A DNA stretch of 64,000 nt from Sweltsa coloradensis (Eukaryota > Arthropoda > Insecta > Plecoptera > Chloroperlidae). The position numbers were made by a program, and so were the translations under genes. The DNA lies in assembly GCA_024449915.1 (NCBI GenBank), contig JAMZAV010000069.1, positions 248,001-312,000 on the forward strand, given 5' to 3'. Shown in pieces: positions 44,000-58,170 of the stretch (positions within the stretch are counted from its first letter, which is position 1; each line of letters starts with the position of its first letter). The notes under the pieces are model-generated. The model ran no database searches and had not been told where the DNA came from. It saw nothing but the letters and a program-made list of their open reading frames with translations.

Positions 44000-46571
44000 A
44001 ACAAGCCTAGGGCCTAACCGATACAACGATTCACTTCATGAAGAATCTAACATGGCAGCCATCTGCTAAAACTTTAACAAATACTACTACTGAAGTATAA
44101 ACAAACACTTACAAGAGAGTGAAGTTTTTACAATCAGTTCTCAAGATTGATGGTATATTTATAAATTTATATTACGTATTAATAATTAACTAAGTAGTTT
44201 GTTTATCTGTACCCTTTCCTATTACTTTTTATTATCGTTAACAAAATAGAGTAGCGCGAATTTCTCACAGCCTTTGATAATGAACAAAATAATCAAGAAA
44301 ACTTTGAGTTTCCGATAACTTGTTGTTGTCTCTCTCTTGTTAATTACCCAAGTAATAACAAGTTTTCAATTAAATATTACTTGTAGTTTTAAGTAAAAAA
44401 ATCCATGCTGTTTGCATTACAAATTACAATAAGCCTAGTGTGAAAAATTTGGGTAACAAAGAAAGTCTTGTTTCTAAGGCGGTGTTTTCTCGAAACTCGC
44501 TTGACAGCAAAATAAGCGGCAATTTAAACTTTCAACGATTGGATTAAATTATCATTTGTTTCAATGTTTTGCAAGTTATCGATTTTGTTTAATGCGTTAT
44601 TTAATTACTAGTAAATTGTTTTGTAGTCATTGCATAGATGAGTAACAAATTCATTTAACTCAATTACATCCCACGTTTAAGGCAATTAACGGAGGTATTT
44701 TCTGCAAAATGCTGTTATAGCGAGCAATAAGTCCAACAATAAAATATATAAATAATCATTCAACGCAAGGAACAACTATGCTTCATCCTCATTACATCAT
44801 CATAAATGTTTGCCAAATTCAACAGCAGATGCAAATAAACACAAATTATAGCCAGAGTTGTTCAAGCTGTTATTACTTATTATAGACTATCAATGCTATA
44901 ACCATTACTATAACTACACAAGTTTAGAAAGTAGCTATAAATGTTACAGCTACTTTAGTGATGCTATTTTACAGCTACTACTTCCATTTTTTATTAATGA
45001 CAACTACTGTGTAAAATGACGGGTCATCACACCTAGGGTGTACTTATGCCATTTCATTCTGTACAGGTACGGTACGCTAAATAATACATTTCACATAACA
45101 CGTTATTTGATATCACATACTATTTATTGATTAAATTACCTTGGTGAAACAATTTTCATTGTGCGACTACAAAACTAGAGTAGGAAGCAACAATTTTACG
45201 CTACAGCTACGAGTATATAGCTTATTGCTACTGAACTAACTGACTAACCAAAAGATGTTTGGGCCGAGACCCTGAGAAATAAGTAATTAGTGGACTGTAT
45301 AATTTGGAGATGAAAATAAATTAGCACTGCACTTATCCCTGGATGTAGTGTGGGCGTGAAAGTGCAGTGCAGCAAGTTGTCGAATAGATGGGCACAAAAG
45401 GGGGCCCACCACAAGAGAAATAGGTAGTAAAAGAATAGAAACTCAAGTTACAAGAAATAGAGAAAAGTAAGAAATAAGAAACGTGCCTGGAAGGCAGTCG
45501 AACCCTAGACTGCAGAAGAGATGTACTGGTAGGAGAGTTGTGCGAGTGGAGACTTGGAGTCGGGCAAAGTAAGAATGGAGAAGAACTGTTCACTGTTTGC
45601 ACTGTTGCACTGATTGGAGAATTTAAACTAGAGACTGAAGAAAAACTTAAAGAGTCCACCTGCTTCCACAGAGCAGGCGAGAGAACAACTGTACCCTAGG
45701 TAGGTGGACAGACAACTGACTGCAAGGTCTAATCAGAAGAGAAGAGATAACAAAACTAGTCACTAACTAGGGGAAGAGAGGGGTGAAAACAGGGTGAATC
45801 AAGTCACGAGAAAATAAGAGACAGGACGTGAAATATAAACAAATCTAATACTATACTACTAAGAACAATGGCACGAACAATAAGAGTATTGTGACTGTCT
45901 TGGTGCAAATGTTTCAAAAAAAAAATAAAAGGTAAATTTTCTGAAATGTAAATAAATCCAATTTAAATAAAAAAAATCTAGATTTGTGATTTATTAATTA
46001 GTAAAATATACACACCCTGCTACACCAAAACATCAAAAGCAGCAATACAATAGTAAGTGATGTAAACCATGTGAATAACAATTTGAATGAAGGCCAGGGC
46101 TAGATGTAAAAGCCGGATCAAATCCATGTGGGGGCAACTTAATCCCTAACTAATAACTATCCTACAACAACTTCCTGACTGAAAATGAAATGTGATTGAG
46201 GAATTCGGATTGGGAAGCAGACATGGATCAGCACCACTGACCTCTAAATACTTGCATGGACAGAGTATGCTATACGTTAACCTTGAAGCCGACATGGGCC
46301 TAAGCGATGGGCCTAAAATCACGGCGCACATCGGCCATGTTCAAAGTACCTCCATTGAAAGAGCAATGCCCATTTTAACGTTCAGACGGTGGTGATTTAC
46401 CTCAATCAACTAATCCAGACAAATCAAACGATTGCATGTGGTGGCCATGTTGGAAAACCCGACCAATCCAGACAAATCTCAAAAAGAAATCTCCCGGCTT
46501 CACTCCACAACATCTGGCATCCTCTGTCCACGTAAGAAGTTCCGGATCAGTGATCGACACAGATAAAAGTA
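44000..46571. other. Upstream of the DVL start codon: gene-free
   Basis: Should hold the DVL promoter and any 5' UTR exon, but none can be fixed by sequence. At 44860-45250 there are repeated AGCTAC/GTAGCT words resembling hAT end regions, without matching ends. At 45326-45370 GCACTGCAC pairs with GTGCAGTGC. Confidence 0.55.
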
Positions 46572-47090
46572 TAACGTGATAAAAAGCAAATGAGATCAGT
46601 GCATTTCTTATTAATGAACCATGAAATACTAATGGTACAAATTATACCTATGACTGCACAATGCAAGTATTAAGTACTGTAATTAACTACAATGTATGCC
46701 AGAATGATCAACACAAGTAAAATGTGATACTAAGCAAATGAGATCAGTGCGAAATACTTATGGTACAAATACTACCTATGACTGCACAACGCGAGTACCA
46801 TAATTAACTAAAATGTTTCTCGATTTGGTTAGTCGGGAAACACTCCCGTAGGTGTAATTGTTTTTATTTACTACAATTTAGAAATTAAAAAAGTCCGCCT
46901 CAACCGGGATTTGAATCCGTGTCTCCCGCATTCCAGACGGCGTCTGATGGTCTAGTGGTTAAGACGCTTGTCTGGAATGTGGGAGACCCGGGTTCAAATC
47001 CTGGTCGGGGCGAGCTTTTTTAATTTCTAAATTATTGTAATAAATAAAAACTAAAATGTAAGGCAGAACGATGCAATATGATGCAAAGAG
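46572..47090. repeat. Tandem duplication of about 150 bp carrying the fold-back element in its second unit
   Basis: Unit 1 (about 46572-46722) and unit 2 (about 46723-46816, continued at 47060-47090) share AAGCAAATGAGATCAGTGC, ATGGTACAAAT, ACCTATGACTGCACAA and AATTAACTA.AATGT. Unit 1 keeps the site ATTAACTACAATGTATGCCAG uninterrupted; in unit 2 the corresponding site carries the insertion. Confidence 0.75.
46817..47048 (+). mobile_element. tRNA-derived fold-back SINE-like element
   Basis: Flanked by exact 11-bp duplications AACTAAAATGT (46806-46816, 47049-47059). Arms 46860-46944 and 46963-47051 are inverted copies with few differences. The 18-bp loop holds a tRNA A-box-like TGGTCTAGTGGTTAA. 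Each arm contains a B-box-like sequence, GGTTCAAATCC on the plus strand and GGATTCAAATCC on the minus strand. Acceptor stems do not pair, so this is not a working tRNA gene. The long target duplication fits LINE-driven insertion. Confidence 0.78.
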
Positions 47091-50000
47091 AAAGTTAGGC
47101 CTTACAATTTTGTCAAACAAGGTTGCAAAATGTTACAACTTAAGCTGTCAGTTGAAGCCATGTGAATGCAGTATCTGTCCAGAAAACGAAACAGAACTGG
47201 CCAGATAAAAAGGATGGGATATACCATTTAGCAGGATGGCATTGTTCACCAGATGAGGGCATGTGAGAAGATTTCCCTGCAAATGAGCTGGCATAGACCT
47301 CAATTTAAAAATCTGAAATAAATAAAAATAACCAAATATTTGTTTGAAAAAAATCTAGGGTATCAGTTTACGTAAAAATATGTATTTTCGTTTCAACAAA
47401 GTTTTTCCAGTTCTATTTTTATTTTATTTAAAAGTGTTTATAATTTGCTTTTTTGTAGTTCAGACTTCAGATGATAAAAATTAAAACTTGATGACATAAG
47501 TTTTTGAAGCAGAGCAAAAAATAGGTGCTACAAAATGCTATAAAATGACACTTGAAAATGCTATGTAGTCCTAGAATATGGACACAACCCATCAAAATTG
47601 TGGCTCTTGAAAAAGGATTTAGAAAAATGTAAATAGGTCAAGTAATTACATTGATTTTTAGTAATTGTGTATATTTGTTCAATATAAACACACATTTGAA
47701 TCACACAAAAAACCAATTTAACACATCAGTTTTCTCCTACATACTTTCATTTCTAGTTTTCCCATCTCGTACACATATCTGTTTTAAGAATTTAATATTC
47801 ATACATATATAAACATCTGAACTTTTTACTTTCTTAAATATGACAACAGTATAATACAAATGTTTGAATATAAATTGTACTATATGCATTTGGCTTAAAA
47901 AACCATAATTCTTTCCAAAAGTTCTCAACATCAATAGAAATTAACATTCATAAAATGTACAGGTCCTAGCATTCAATATTCAAAGAAATGGGAATTAATT
48001 TAGCACACAAATAATTATTTTCTTGATAGTTTTGTTAAATTTTAAATAGTAATCAACAAATGCCATCATAACCCAATGATACAATAATTCTAAAGCAGAA
48101 TAAAAAAATAAGTATGAAATGTCACAGCAATGCAAAGAAACAACTACAACAAAATTTACAAAATTTAAGACATTATGAAAGTGCTCTATTTTTAACATAT
48201 TATTCTTGATTGCATTGACATTGGCACACTTATCTTGTAATTAAAACTACCAATCAATAACTAAAGAAGAAATACTCACACAAACAGTATATCCTTGAAC
48301 AGTTTACACGCTTGAGGATCAAATTGCAATCAGCAACAAATCAGGGGATATGAAGGATTGATCGACGTTACTAAAAAATGTCCCTCGGCACACCAAATTT
48401 GAAGATGCACATGGCAGAATCATATAACCTGAAGTAAAAAATTTTTCACACACAAAATTAATCATGAATTATTTGCATTGGGCTTGTAAATAAGTCATTT
48501 TATGACCCATAAAGGCTAGAAAAGCTTTTGACTAGTAGGCACTCATTATGATTGAACTCTACTCATATAACAAAGGATGCAATAATTGATGTCAACATAA
48601 TTAAAATAAACAAAACAATAACTTTAGTATTTACTAAATAATTAAAATAAGTTCCAAATAATTATCATACTGTGTAATTTACTTGGCAAAGGGTGTTACA
48701 CTAGGTCCTATCCCATTAGGTTAAGCAATGACTTTGGCATACAGTAGTTTCAAATTCCTGTTCAACACACATGCAAAAAATAAATACCATCACAAGGTTT
48801 GTTTTGGTTGCAATTATGCAAATATCTCCAGTATGATAAAAAAGGGTGGTGGAGTATTCAGAATGAATTATTCTTGATAGTGAATCTCAGTATTAACTAC
48901 CTACTTTTAGTTTGAATGTAAACAGAGTGTAAATTGAGAGAGGAGAGATAAGAATGGACAGTGGTTGGGGAGAAGAAAAAATGGTGGGTGGACAAGAGAG
49001 CTGGTGTCACAACAACATGCCAAGGTTTGCAGACTGGCGCTGATTCCGTGATGACCACAATGGCAGAAACGTCCCTTTACCCATGTTGTAAAAAAGTTTA
49101 GTGATAAATATATATATGTTAAACATTGATTTTATACTAGACACTTATGACGCTGTTACAATATTTTTGACAGAAATTAAAAATATTAAATGCCGGTGGA
49201 GCCAGTTATCTTAAGAGGGAATGGGACACATTTGGCAGTTAGCAAATAGCTATTCGCTCGGCCAAGATGCATCCGACGTTAATGAAACTTAGCAGAGTTG
49301 TCAATGAAGCATACATGGACGGCCCTGCGGTCATAGATTTTCAAAATGTTGTCTCAATCAGCCAGAAAAAAAACAAATATAGCAAATGAGAGTTTTTAAC
49401 AAAATCAAAATTTGTGAAAACAAATTTATTTGTTATAAATTATTTTAAAACAAAATTTGGAAATGTGTAACTGCAGAGCCCTATATTTCCACATTCGTGA
49501 CATATGTTCAAAATTTCAGACACCTATAGTGTCAGTCGGCCAAGCAAACAGCAATTTGCCTAAAACGCTTGTCCTATACTCTCTTAATTTCTGTTTAAAA
49601 TTCCATCATACACATACATATGAGAAGTACGGAATTCAGAAAACATAAATCGTCTCTCATTTTAGACGTGTTGATAAAATTATACAACAATCAAAAATTT
49701 ATATTGATTTAGAGAATACAGTAAAATTGAGGTAGAAGAATTTGTTTACTCTTCTTTACAAGAAATGAGGTAGTTATGAAACAAAGACTGTAGTTAATTT
49801 AAATAATAAAAGCACTCAAGATGAACCATCGGACTACATACACTGGCTAGTATAATGCACATGTACTAGCAATGGGTTAAACCATTAAGAGCCATGGGCT
49901 ATACCAATACAAACACACATGAAAGCCTCATATAAGTCTATGTGAAAATCATACATGAAAAAGTACATATTTTGCTCCAGATAAGCTGGCAACCTGATTT

Positions 50001-50720
50001 CTCAAGCATTTGATTACATATAAACTCCTTTGAAATGAAACCCAAACACAATATAGCTAAGCTAACAAAAAAAAGAAAAGACACATTCAAGATTTGAAAA
50101 ATGAAGTCACAACACAATTATTAATAACGACAGAGATGCACATCATATTTAAAGTTACCTTAATTTAGTGTGCTTACATCATAGATGAAAAACAAGACTA
50201 GCCACAGTCATCATCAGTCAGATAATAATTGTTTCTATAATTCAATTATTTCACTTTAGACTGTGGTACATGGATGGATATCTTCTTTTTTTGTCATTTG
50301 GACATTTTACACATTTAGGGTGTGAATGTACATCGAGACAAGTCATACCAGAAAATTATATGCCTGCCACCTTTTGACACACATTATATATTAATATGTA
50401 TTTCAAAAACAGATTCTCATTGACATTCACTGTAAACAAATACTAAGTTAAATATTATACCTCAAGATCCTCATTATAAACCAATGGTGTTTTTAAAGGC
50501 AAGACAAAGTTTCCAACCACAAAACAATAGTGGGGACTTATACAATAATCTTTTAACAGTTTTGTTATTGTTTTACACAAAGCAATAGGTCCTAGATTTT
50601 AACATAATCTCAGTTCAAAAACAACCCGGTTAACTACCAAACATGGCTGATGCCTCCCGAAATGAGAGGCATCATGTAATGCATAGATTGTTTAATGTAG
50701 CTAATCTTTCCTTCATTGTA

Positions 50721-51060
50721 GGATTAATAGCATGCACTCACTCTTAAGTCTCAACTTCTTAAATGTAGTTAATAATATTGTTATTGTTTTGTTAGAACCT
50801 TATGTTTCAAGAGTTCCAACAAGTTTATAATGTGGTTAATACCATGATTGTTGTATTAATAGCTTGAAAAAATCCCAACATTTTTTATGTGGTTCATTTC
50901 TAGATTGATGTAATAATAGCTTGCATTTTAAAAGTCGTAACTTGTTTATTGTGGCTAATATCTTGATTGTTATATTCAAGAGTCATACTTTATGAATTTG
51001 GATAACATCCCAATTGATTTATTAATAGCTTGCAGCTCAAGAGTCCCAAATTGGTCAAAT
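50721..51060 (+). repeat. Degenerate tandem array, period about 60 bp
   Basis: Five to six diverged units of the form ATTAATAGCTTGCA..CAAGAGTCCCAACTTGTTTATNGTGGTTAATANCTTGATTGTT (shown as a pattern with variable positions). It lies midway between DVL and TARDBP, with no coding frame. Confidence 0.65.
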
Positions 51061-54000
51061 GTTTGTAGCCAAAAGAAAAAGCACTTTTACCCAACATTAA
51101 ATCATGATTATGTCCCAAGGGTTTTCCCCCCAACAAAAAATTACAAAAAACAATTCAAAGAAGAATTACAAATCTGTACGTTACTGCAAGTGTAAGGGAG
51201 TACATTTTGTAAAGATCAAGATTTCATACCAGTTAGTTAAAAACTTGCTTCAACTATGGTATTAGGCCTATACATGAATAGCGTAGTTTAAACAAAACAA
51301 TGCTTCCCAATGATGTTAATTTACTAATTCAAATATTTACCTCGGCATGATATTCTGTTACTCTTGTTTATTTAGGAAAATCTATGCATTTCTAACTAAA
51401 AAGGATACTATTGAGAAGCTCTCAATAACACGTGTTGAAATCCATTGTGACAGACAAATATCAACAGCAAACTCAAAGGACAAACATTTGGAAGAAATTA
51501 TTTGTTATATGAACTGATATGGCAATTTTATGTAGGCCTACAAAGAATTTATGCAAACCCAAAAATAGCCTTCAAATATGAAAATCGTAATCAATAACAA
51601 GAAATCAAAAATATCAAAACACTAATATCAAATAAACATCAGTGCAATTGATAAACTAGTCTACCTCCTCCCAATCTATACGAAATGGTGCAATTATGTG
51701 TATTGTAGTTGTCCACAGCGCAAGAAATGAAAGTAGTTGCTTGAGCGTAGTGTCAGTACTTCAGGTAGCTGTACAAGGAGTGACGAGCTGAAAAGTAGCT
51801 TAACGAGCAGCTAAGCTAAGTTAAAAAATCAAGTAGTTCAGTAGTTATAATTACTGTATTTATGCAAATATTTAATTAAAAAACTATGGTGCGGCCATTA
51901 TGCGCAGTCAATCGAGTTTATAAAAAACATTTAAAATTTTAGAGGTCATAAGTGGGGAGCGGTCATTACTCAATGGCGACTGAAAATCGACGACAGTTAC
52001 AACCTTCTAAAAGTAGCTTTAACAACAATGATAATAACAAATAACGTGCATTAATTATGACGAAAATCAAAGACAATATTACAACTTAACAAGAAAATAG
52101 TTGTGATTCTACATGCAAGACCTAGTTCTACAACATAACAAATTGGGATTACATCTGGCCTCACACTCTTCTCATAGGCCTTGAAACAAACTAATGTCAG
52201 CCAAAAGGGTGATTTTCGAATATTCAAACCCACTGAAATATATTGGTGTGAACAATACGGTCGTTAATTGCACAGTTTAACACAATACATAATACAACAA
52301 ATTACAGACATATAGCCTACTAGTGCTAAACTATCATACAGCATGCTAGGTATACAGTATTAATGAGTTATTCATACTTTTGAGAAGTGAGTTCCCAGGA
52401 GACCAGGATTTAATCACAAGGGATCTTGAGTAGCATTAAAACCGTATAGCACACACATCACAGCAGCTAGCTTCAAGACATTTATAAGGTTTGGATGCTT
52501 TTATTTTCGGTGTATGGCATATTTGAATATAATTCAGTCAGTTATGTGTTGTTTTGTTATATTGTCAACTTCAGAAACATTAAAACTTATCAAATTAGAT
52601 ATAGATGATGACATTTTTATATATTCTTGGAATCAAAATGTTCTAGGCACGTTATCAACTGCACCCAACCGATTTTGATCTTCAGTACAAGTTTCCATTA
52701 TCTTTGAGCAGTATTTATCTGATTAATACATCTCAATGAATTAGGAGTAGATTGGGACACTTCAAACATATTTGAAAAAAATACGTCAAATCTATGACTA
52801 TGCTGTTGACAGTATTAATTAAGCAATGGCTCACTTGCTCCTTAGACACACTGCAGTGCATTCAAACCAGCCAGGAAACGTGAAACCGGACTAGTTGCTT
52901 AAACAGAACAAATTAACCTGCTACTGTGTACTTGAATGAAGCCTTTTGACCGTCACAACTAGAGTTCTCCCCCTCTCCCCCTACGCCGACTTTTTGAGAC
53001 TCATTTTGTATAACATAGTACGAATAGTAGTTTTGTCAAATTTGAAGTAGAAATGCATGGTCCCACCATTGATTGTGTGGCTTACAGGGGCATACAAAGG
53101 GAGAACAATTGATTTATCAACAGCTATTAATCGATGGCCAAAAACATTTTATGAATTGTTTTAACAAAGTACAGTCAAATTTCATTAACTACGGGTACGT
53201 GTTTTTCAAGGGACCTAAGATTTTTAATTGAATAAGTAGAAATAGTGTAACTTAACTTCTAATAACTTTTGCATGTCTGGTCAAATAGTTCTTTAATTAG
53301 CCCAAACAAACAACATAACCCCAACTTTAACACGGCAACAGCACATTGTGTAGCAGGCCCTACACAGAACATAATGTGACATGCATGCCATATAGCAATT
53401 AAGATGGTTCAAACAAATTGATTAACAATGTCACAAAATTTGTATTGAAACAATTAACTTGGAAGTTTAATATTATGCTCTCAACTAATAACAATAACAC
53501 GTATTGCATTTAATATAGAATATGTACATCATATTCTAATAACTAATAAAAATATACAGGAATAAATATATGTATAATATTATAACTATAAGTTTGAAGC
53601 ATAATTTTTATCTGTTATTTGTTATTATCTTCCTACAAATCATCACTTAACAAGTAGATACCCCTACAACTGGTGGTATATGGAGGGATTGTGTACATCC
53701 ACAAGTAGCACGACAAAAACACCACACCAAAGGACTAGTCCTTTATTACAAAGTGGGAAGTTCAGAGTACATTTTTGTTTGATTTCTTCAGTTGTTTTGA
53801 AATATCAATGCTAGTCAAGTACTAGCTTATACGAAATATGATAAATTTGAATTGTCACAGTACCAGTGTGCAATGTGACAGTACCCGCCACTTTAATGTG
53901 GCCACCTAATTTATATATTCCTCTATCTAGCAGCTATCTATGGTTTTGTCAGATCACAGTTGGCCGGCCATTTTTGTGCCAACACCGTAATTTCCCTAGT

Positions 54001-54094
54001 TGCATATGCCTACTTCCTTCCATACCTCATCAAAGTCTTATGATTAATTTTTGATTTTGTAACAACTACAATTTGACATCGAAATAAGATGATA

Positions 54095-54290
54095 AGGTAG
54101 CCATGCTCAGATGAAACGCACAATAACCATGCTCAAGACTGTAGTGTCTTAAAAGTATACAGAAGAACAACCAATTTCATTTTTAAGGTGTGTATGTGAT
54201 GGCAGCTATGCTTAAATGAAACACACAATAACCATGCTTGAGACTGTAGTGTCTTTAAAGAATATAGAAGAACAATTAATTTATTTTCTT
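54095..54290 (+). repeat. Direct duplication of about 103 bp
   Basis: ATGAAAC.CACAATAACCATGCT followed by GACTGTAGTGTCTT, ATA.AGAAGAACAA and AATTTATTTT-like sequence occurs at about 54110-54180 and 54213-54285 with scattered changes. Confidence 0.75.
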
Positions 54291-55045
54291 ACAATTTTAA
54301 TGTTTATAAATGTGATAAAAAAATCAAGCAAATCTATTGAGATATCTATAAAGTACATCTGTGGACAGAAGAACATTGAGGATGAGTTAGAAACTTGCGT
54401 CACCAAACACCTTATCTGCACCGACGATTTTCGTTGTTCATAAATTGAATTCAAGATATAAAAAAAGGTCACAAAAGTTGTTAGTGTAACGACGTTCTAT
54501 GTCCAACATACAATTGACTGCTGTCTGTGGATACCCTACTGCCCACTGGTTTGCCAAGTGCATAGACAATGTCACCAAGGTGGATGTGCTATTGATTTCA
54601 TTTATTTGGCTTTAACCACATAGGGCTTGGTCTGGTTCTGAGCAGTCGATGCTAATGAACCAAGCCAATCAACGGAATAACAAATATTTCAAACGTTTTC
54701 TCTATCCACTAATATACCGATCCCGGCTCTATCCCCTTAGCAGCAACAAACAACACATTTAGCAACAGAACCTAGGAAAACTTTGCAACTTGTTTATTAC
54801 TAATCCACTTGCTAAACAGGTTAGTTAACAGACTCCAACAAGGCTTTAAGCAATAAAGATGTAACACAATGGGCCTTTATTGATTCCATGTAAATCAACT
54901 AGGCCATTTTCATGACAATCACTGATTTTTTATAAAACGGCAAATCCAAACCATATAGACTAACATGTAGATCAACCATAGAGAATTTTGTATTTCTGAC
55001 AATGTACTGTTTGGGTTAAACCCCACTTAAAATATAACATTTGAT

Positions 55046-55335
55046 AATGTCTTCTCTTCATTTGCCCCACAAATGACATTATTCATGTCATCATGTGTTT
55101 TCTAGTTATACAGTAGAGATAGACTCCTGTTCACTCCGATCCATCCCATTTGGCATTTTGTCCCGTTCAACATGTACATACATACATGTACATTCAAAAA
55201 GATGTTTCCTGTCCTGTTCGCCAGCTCCACACGTCCAACTAAAAAATTCCAAACCGATGGAGGTGCTTTCCAAGCAAGTCATGTCCCGTTTGAAGCCGGA
55301 ATTGAGCTGTTTCTATTTTTCTACTGAAGCCCTTG
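55046..55335 (-). repeat. Decayed 3'-end fragment of the RNase H-type LINE family
   Basis: On the plus strand it shares blocks with 21065-21325 in the same order: GTCTTCT.., ATCATG.GT, CAGTAGAGATAG, TTTGGCATT, and GCA(A/G)GTCATG.CC.GTTT followed by GAATTG. The minus-strand coding frame is broken. It is one of the few recognisable transposon remnants between DVL and TARDBP. Confidence 0.55.
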
Positions 55336-57079
55336 CATTTACCAGTATTTGTATTGGAAAATGGCAAATTGCTAATAGTATACTATTTCTAATAACTAAC
55401 TTCCTCTAGGCCAAAATGGTGTATTAATGGTGCCGCATTTAGGGAAGAACCCACATTAGTGTGATTAATTTGAAAACCTAAAGCTGTGCAATAAAACCAA
55501 AAAATCAGTCATCGATCGTTGATGTGCCGGAGACACCAAATATGCCCAAATATAATAATTTTCGCCGGGCATAACCAAAAAACTACTAACATCGGAAATA
55601 CAAAATTGTCGATGCTATGATTGATCTAAATGTACATCTACATAGAGTTGCCAAGTTTAAGCAAAACTAGAGATGGTCAAGCTTTATTTGTCACTCAGCT
55701 AGCCTAATTGAAGTGGAATGAATGAGTGATGCATAGTATGTCTCGTCAATCTTCACTGACATACCCCCCAATCGCTTAACCGCCATCGGGAAACATTAAA
55801 ACCATGGTAAGAACAAGATAATGAAAGAAATTAAGAAGTTGGAAGAAAGAATGGGACATACAAACGTTCTGAAAGCGACATGCAAAATGTTCCTTCCACA
55901 ACACGGCGCCACATATGTGGTGGCACAATCAGAAACGGTCAATCCTGAAGTCTGTAATCGGGCATATTTGTGGTTAGCTTGCATTAAGTCTCAAAGCGAC
56001 AAGAACTGACCCATCAAATTTCACAGTTTTACCAAATGAACTGTGTCGGAAAACAACGATGGTACATTAGCCGTATTTCTCGTTTCATTGTGCACACACT
56101 TGTTCACCGTGGAACGTGATTAAATAGTAAAGTTTTAGCTGTACAAGAATGCTCAATAATACTATACATGCAATCTAGGCCTACTCCATTTGCTTATTGA
56201 TTGATGGTGCAGCAATTGACAAGTAGCGTTATTATGAGAAATACTAGTGAACTAAATAGAAGTAGAGTTCGGACTAAAGTCTCAGGATAGGAAAACCTTA
56301 AACCCAACCAGAGACTTTTTCACAAACTTGATTATTTTTTGCTAAGGATGTGGAAAAATTAAGTTTTAAAGATAAGAAAATCATAACCAAAAAATACAAC
56401 ATCACATTGATTACACAAAATAACCACCCATTATTACTCACTAGTCACTAGTTAATTCTACAGCAGCATCTCATGCGTATTTTACAAGTGCAGTTTGTAT
56501 ATGTGGTGATTGATATAGGCAAATATAGTAAATCCACATACTTCATTAACGTGTTTTACATTACAGTACATACATCATTTCAATTATTTTAATGGCAGAA
56601 ACCTAAAAAATAAATAAAAATATTGGCCTAAAAATTTCACATGTCCAAAAATAGGAAATATGGGGGGTACATGTGATGTCTGGAAACCCTGTATTTTGCC
56701 ATTTATGAATCCTACACTAGTCACAACCGGGCATATGTTTGATGTATTTTTTGGCCGTTTACCTAATGTCAGTAAAGAACCTATCAGTTACAACGTAAAG
56801 ATACACCACTACATAATGTGAGATCCAAAATCCTATAACAACATCAATACAGAATATGAACACATTAAACCTGCTGAAGTATATAGTACATGTGCACGTG
56901 TACAGTGGGTACCACTGTTAGAAACCGTGGATCCTCGTCCGCAGCTAGGTCTGACAACATGTTTTATTTGAAGAATTCGCCTTTTTGTCCCACAATTCGT
57001 AGTTCCGTCCGACAGAGTTACTTTGGAATTTAATTGTTTACAACTTCATAGATTTTAATGTAATGAGAGTTGAGCTATA

Positions 57080-58170
57080 ATTTTTTTTCAAATAGGGCGC
57101 TGCGAGAAGTTGTATATACGATGATTATCTTAAAAGATTCTTGCATGAACTACGTAGATTGGTGCAAAACTCCCCAACTGCTACTGCTTATCAAAGATGG
57201 TTAATATTTTAGCTTATGGCCCTTTCAAGACTAGGCCGATGGAAATTAGATACATGAAGGGCAATAGAGCTGCATGCCCTAGATTACAAAATAACTACGG
57301 TATATACCGCCATTCCTATATTTACACAACAATATCATATTATTTTGTAATCACAAATACTAACAATTTGGAATTACATTCTGCAACCATATAATGATGA
57401 CTTACAAAATAGATCTAAAAATTCAATATAGTTGGATTTAACAGTAAAATACATTAAAGATGACATTTAATGTGACAACAACATCAAAAACAAAAGAAAG
57501 CTCTTGGGACGTAACTAGCGCTTTGGACAACAATTAAAACTGTGCGCGTGGACAGGCAGGTAACGAGGAGCCACGACGAACATCTAGGAGGCAGTGGTGG
57601 GTACATTACAACTGTTGGGAGACAACACCAGGAGAGAAATCACCAGCCAGGCAGCGTAGGATCTGACTAACATTTCATTTAGTTCTCAAATTTGCCAGTG
57701 TCCTCAACAAATTACATGTAGTGAATCTCCAGTACAGAGTACGTATTGACAAGAAAATTTAATTTGTTAACTTCCAGATTATTTTTATGGTAATGGGAGA
57801 GAGCCTAGATAAGTTTGACATTTTTAAATAGACGCTCGAGGAATATGTTTTGACATGAGTTTTGTCTTAAAGATTTTAATGACTACGAGTTGGATGAAAA
57901 CTGCAACTGCTACTCGATATCAAATGGTTACTATTCTGCTATATGTGGCCATTTAGAGCACTAGGGATGAAATTAAATACGAGAAGCCAATAGCAGCTCG
58001 CATGCCCACGATTTGACACGTGGAAATAACTACGGAATATCCGCAACAATCCTAGGTTTTACCCCACTTCATAATAATGTTTAGTATCAAAATACAATTT
58101 TCCGGGAAAACCCGCAATTCGGTCAACACAACAATCATGACCTTCAAAATAGATGTAAAAAGTATAACAA
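57080..58170 (+). repeat. Two diverged direct copies of a block of about 330 bp
   Basis: 57085-57420 and 57815-58165 share, in order, AAATAG.CGCT, TCTTAAA.ATT, ACTGCTACT..TATCAAA.ATGGTTA, GGCC.TTT.AGA.CTAGG.ATG, AATAGC...GCATGCCC, AAATAACTACGG.ATAT and TACAAAATAGAT/TCAAAATAGAT. About 400 bp of unrelated sequence separates them. No reading frame is conserved. Confidence 0.6.

Noticed and set aside
46942..47012. Possible functional tRNA gene
   Set aside because: A and B boxes are present but the 5' and 3' acceptor halves do not pair and the anticodon arm is not regular. The fold-back structure and target duplications mark it as a SINE-like element.
55821..56009. Small open frames on both strands near 55.8-56.0 kb
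   Set aside because: No recognisable motif and no neighbouring exon; length is within chance for this composition.
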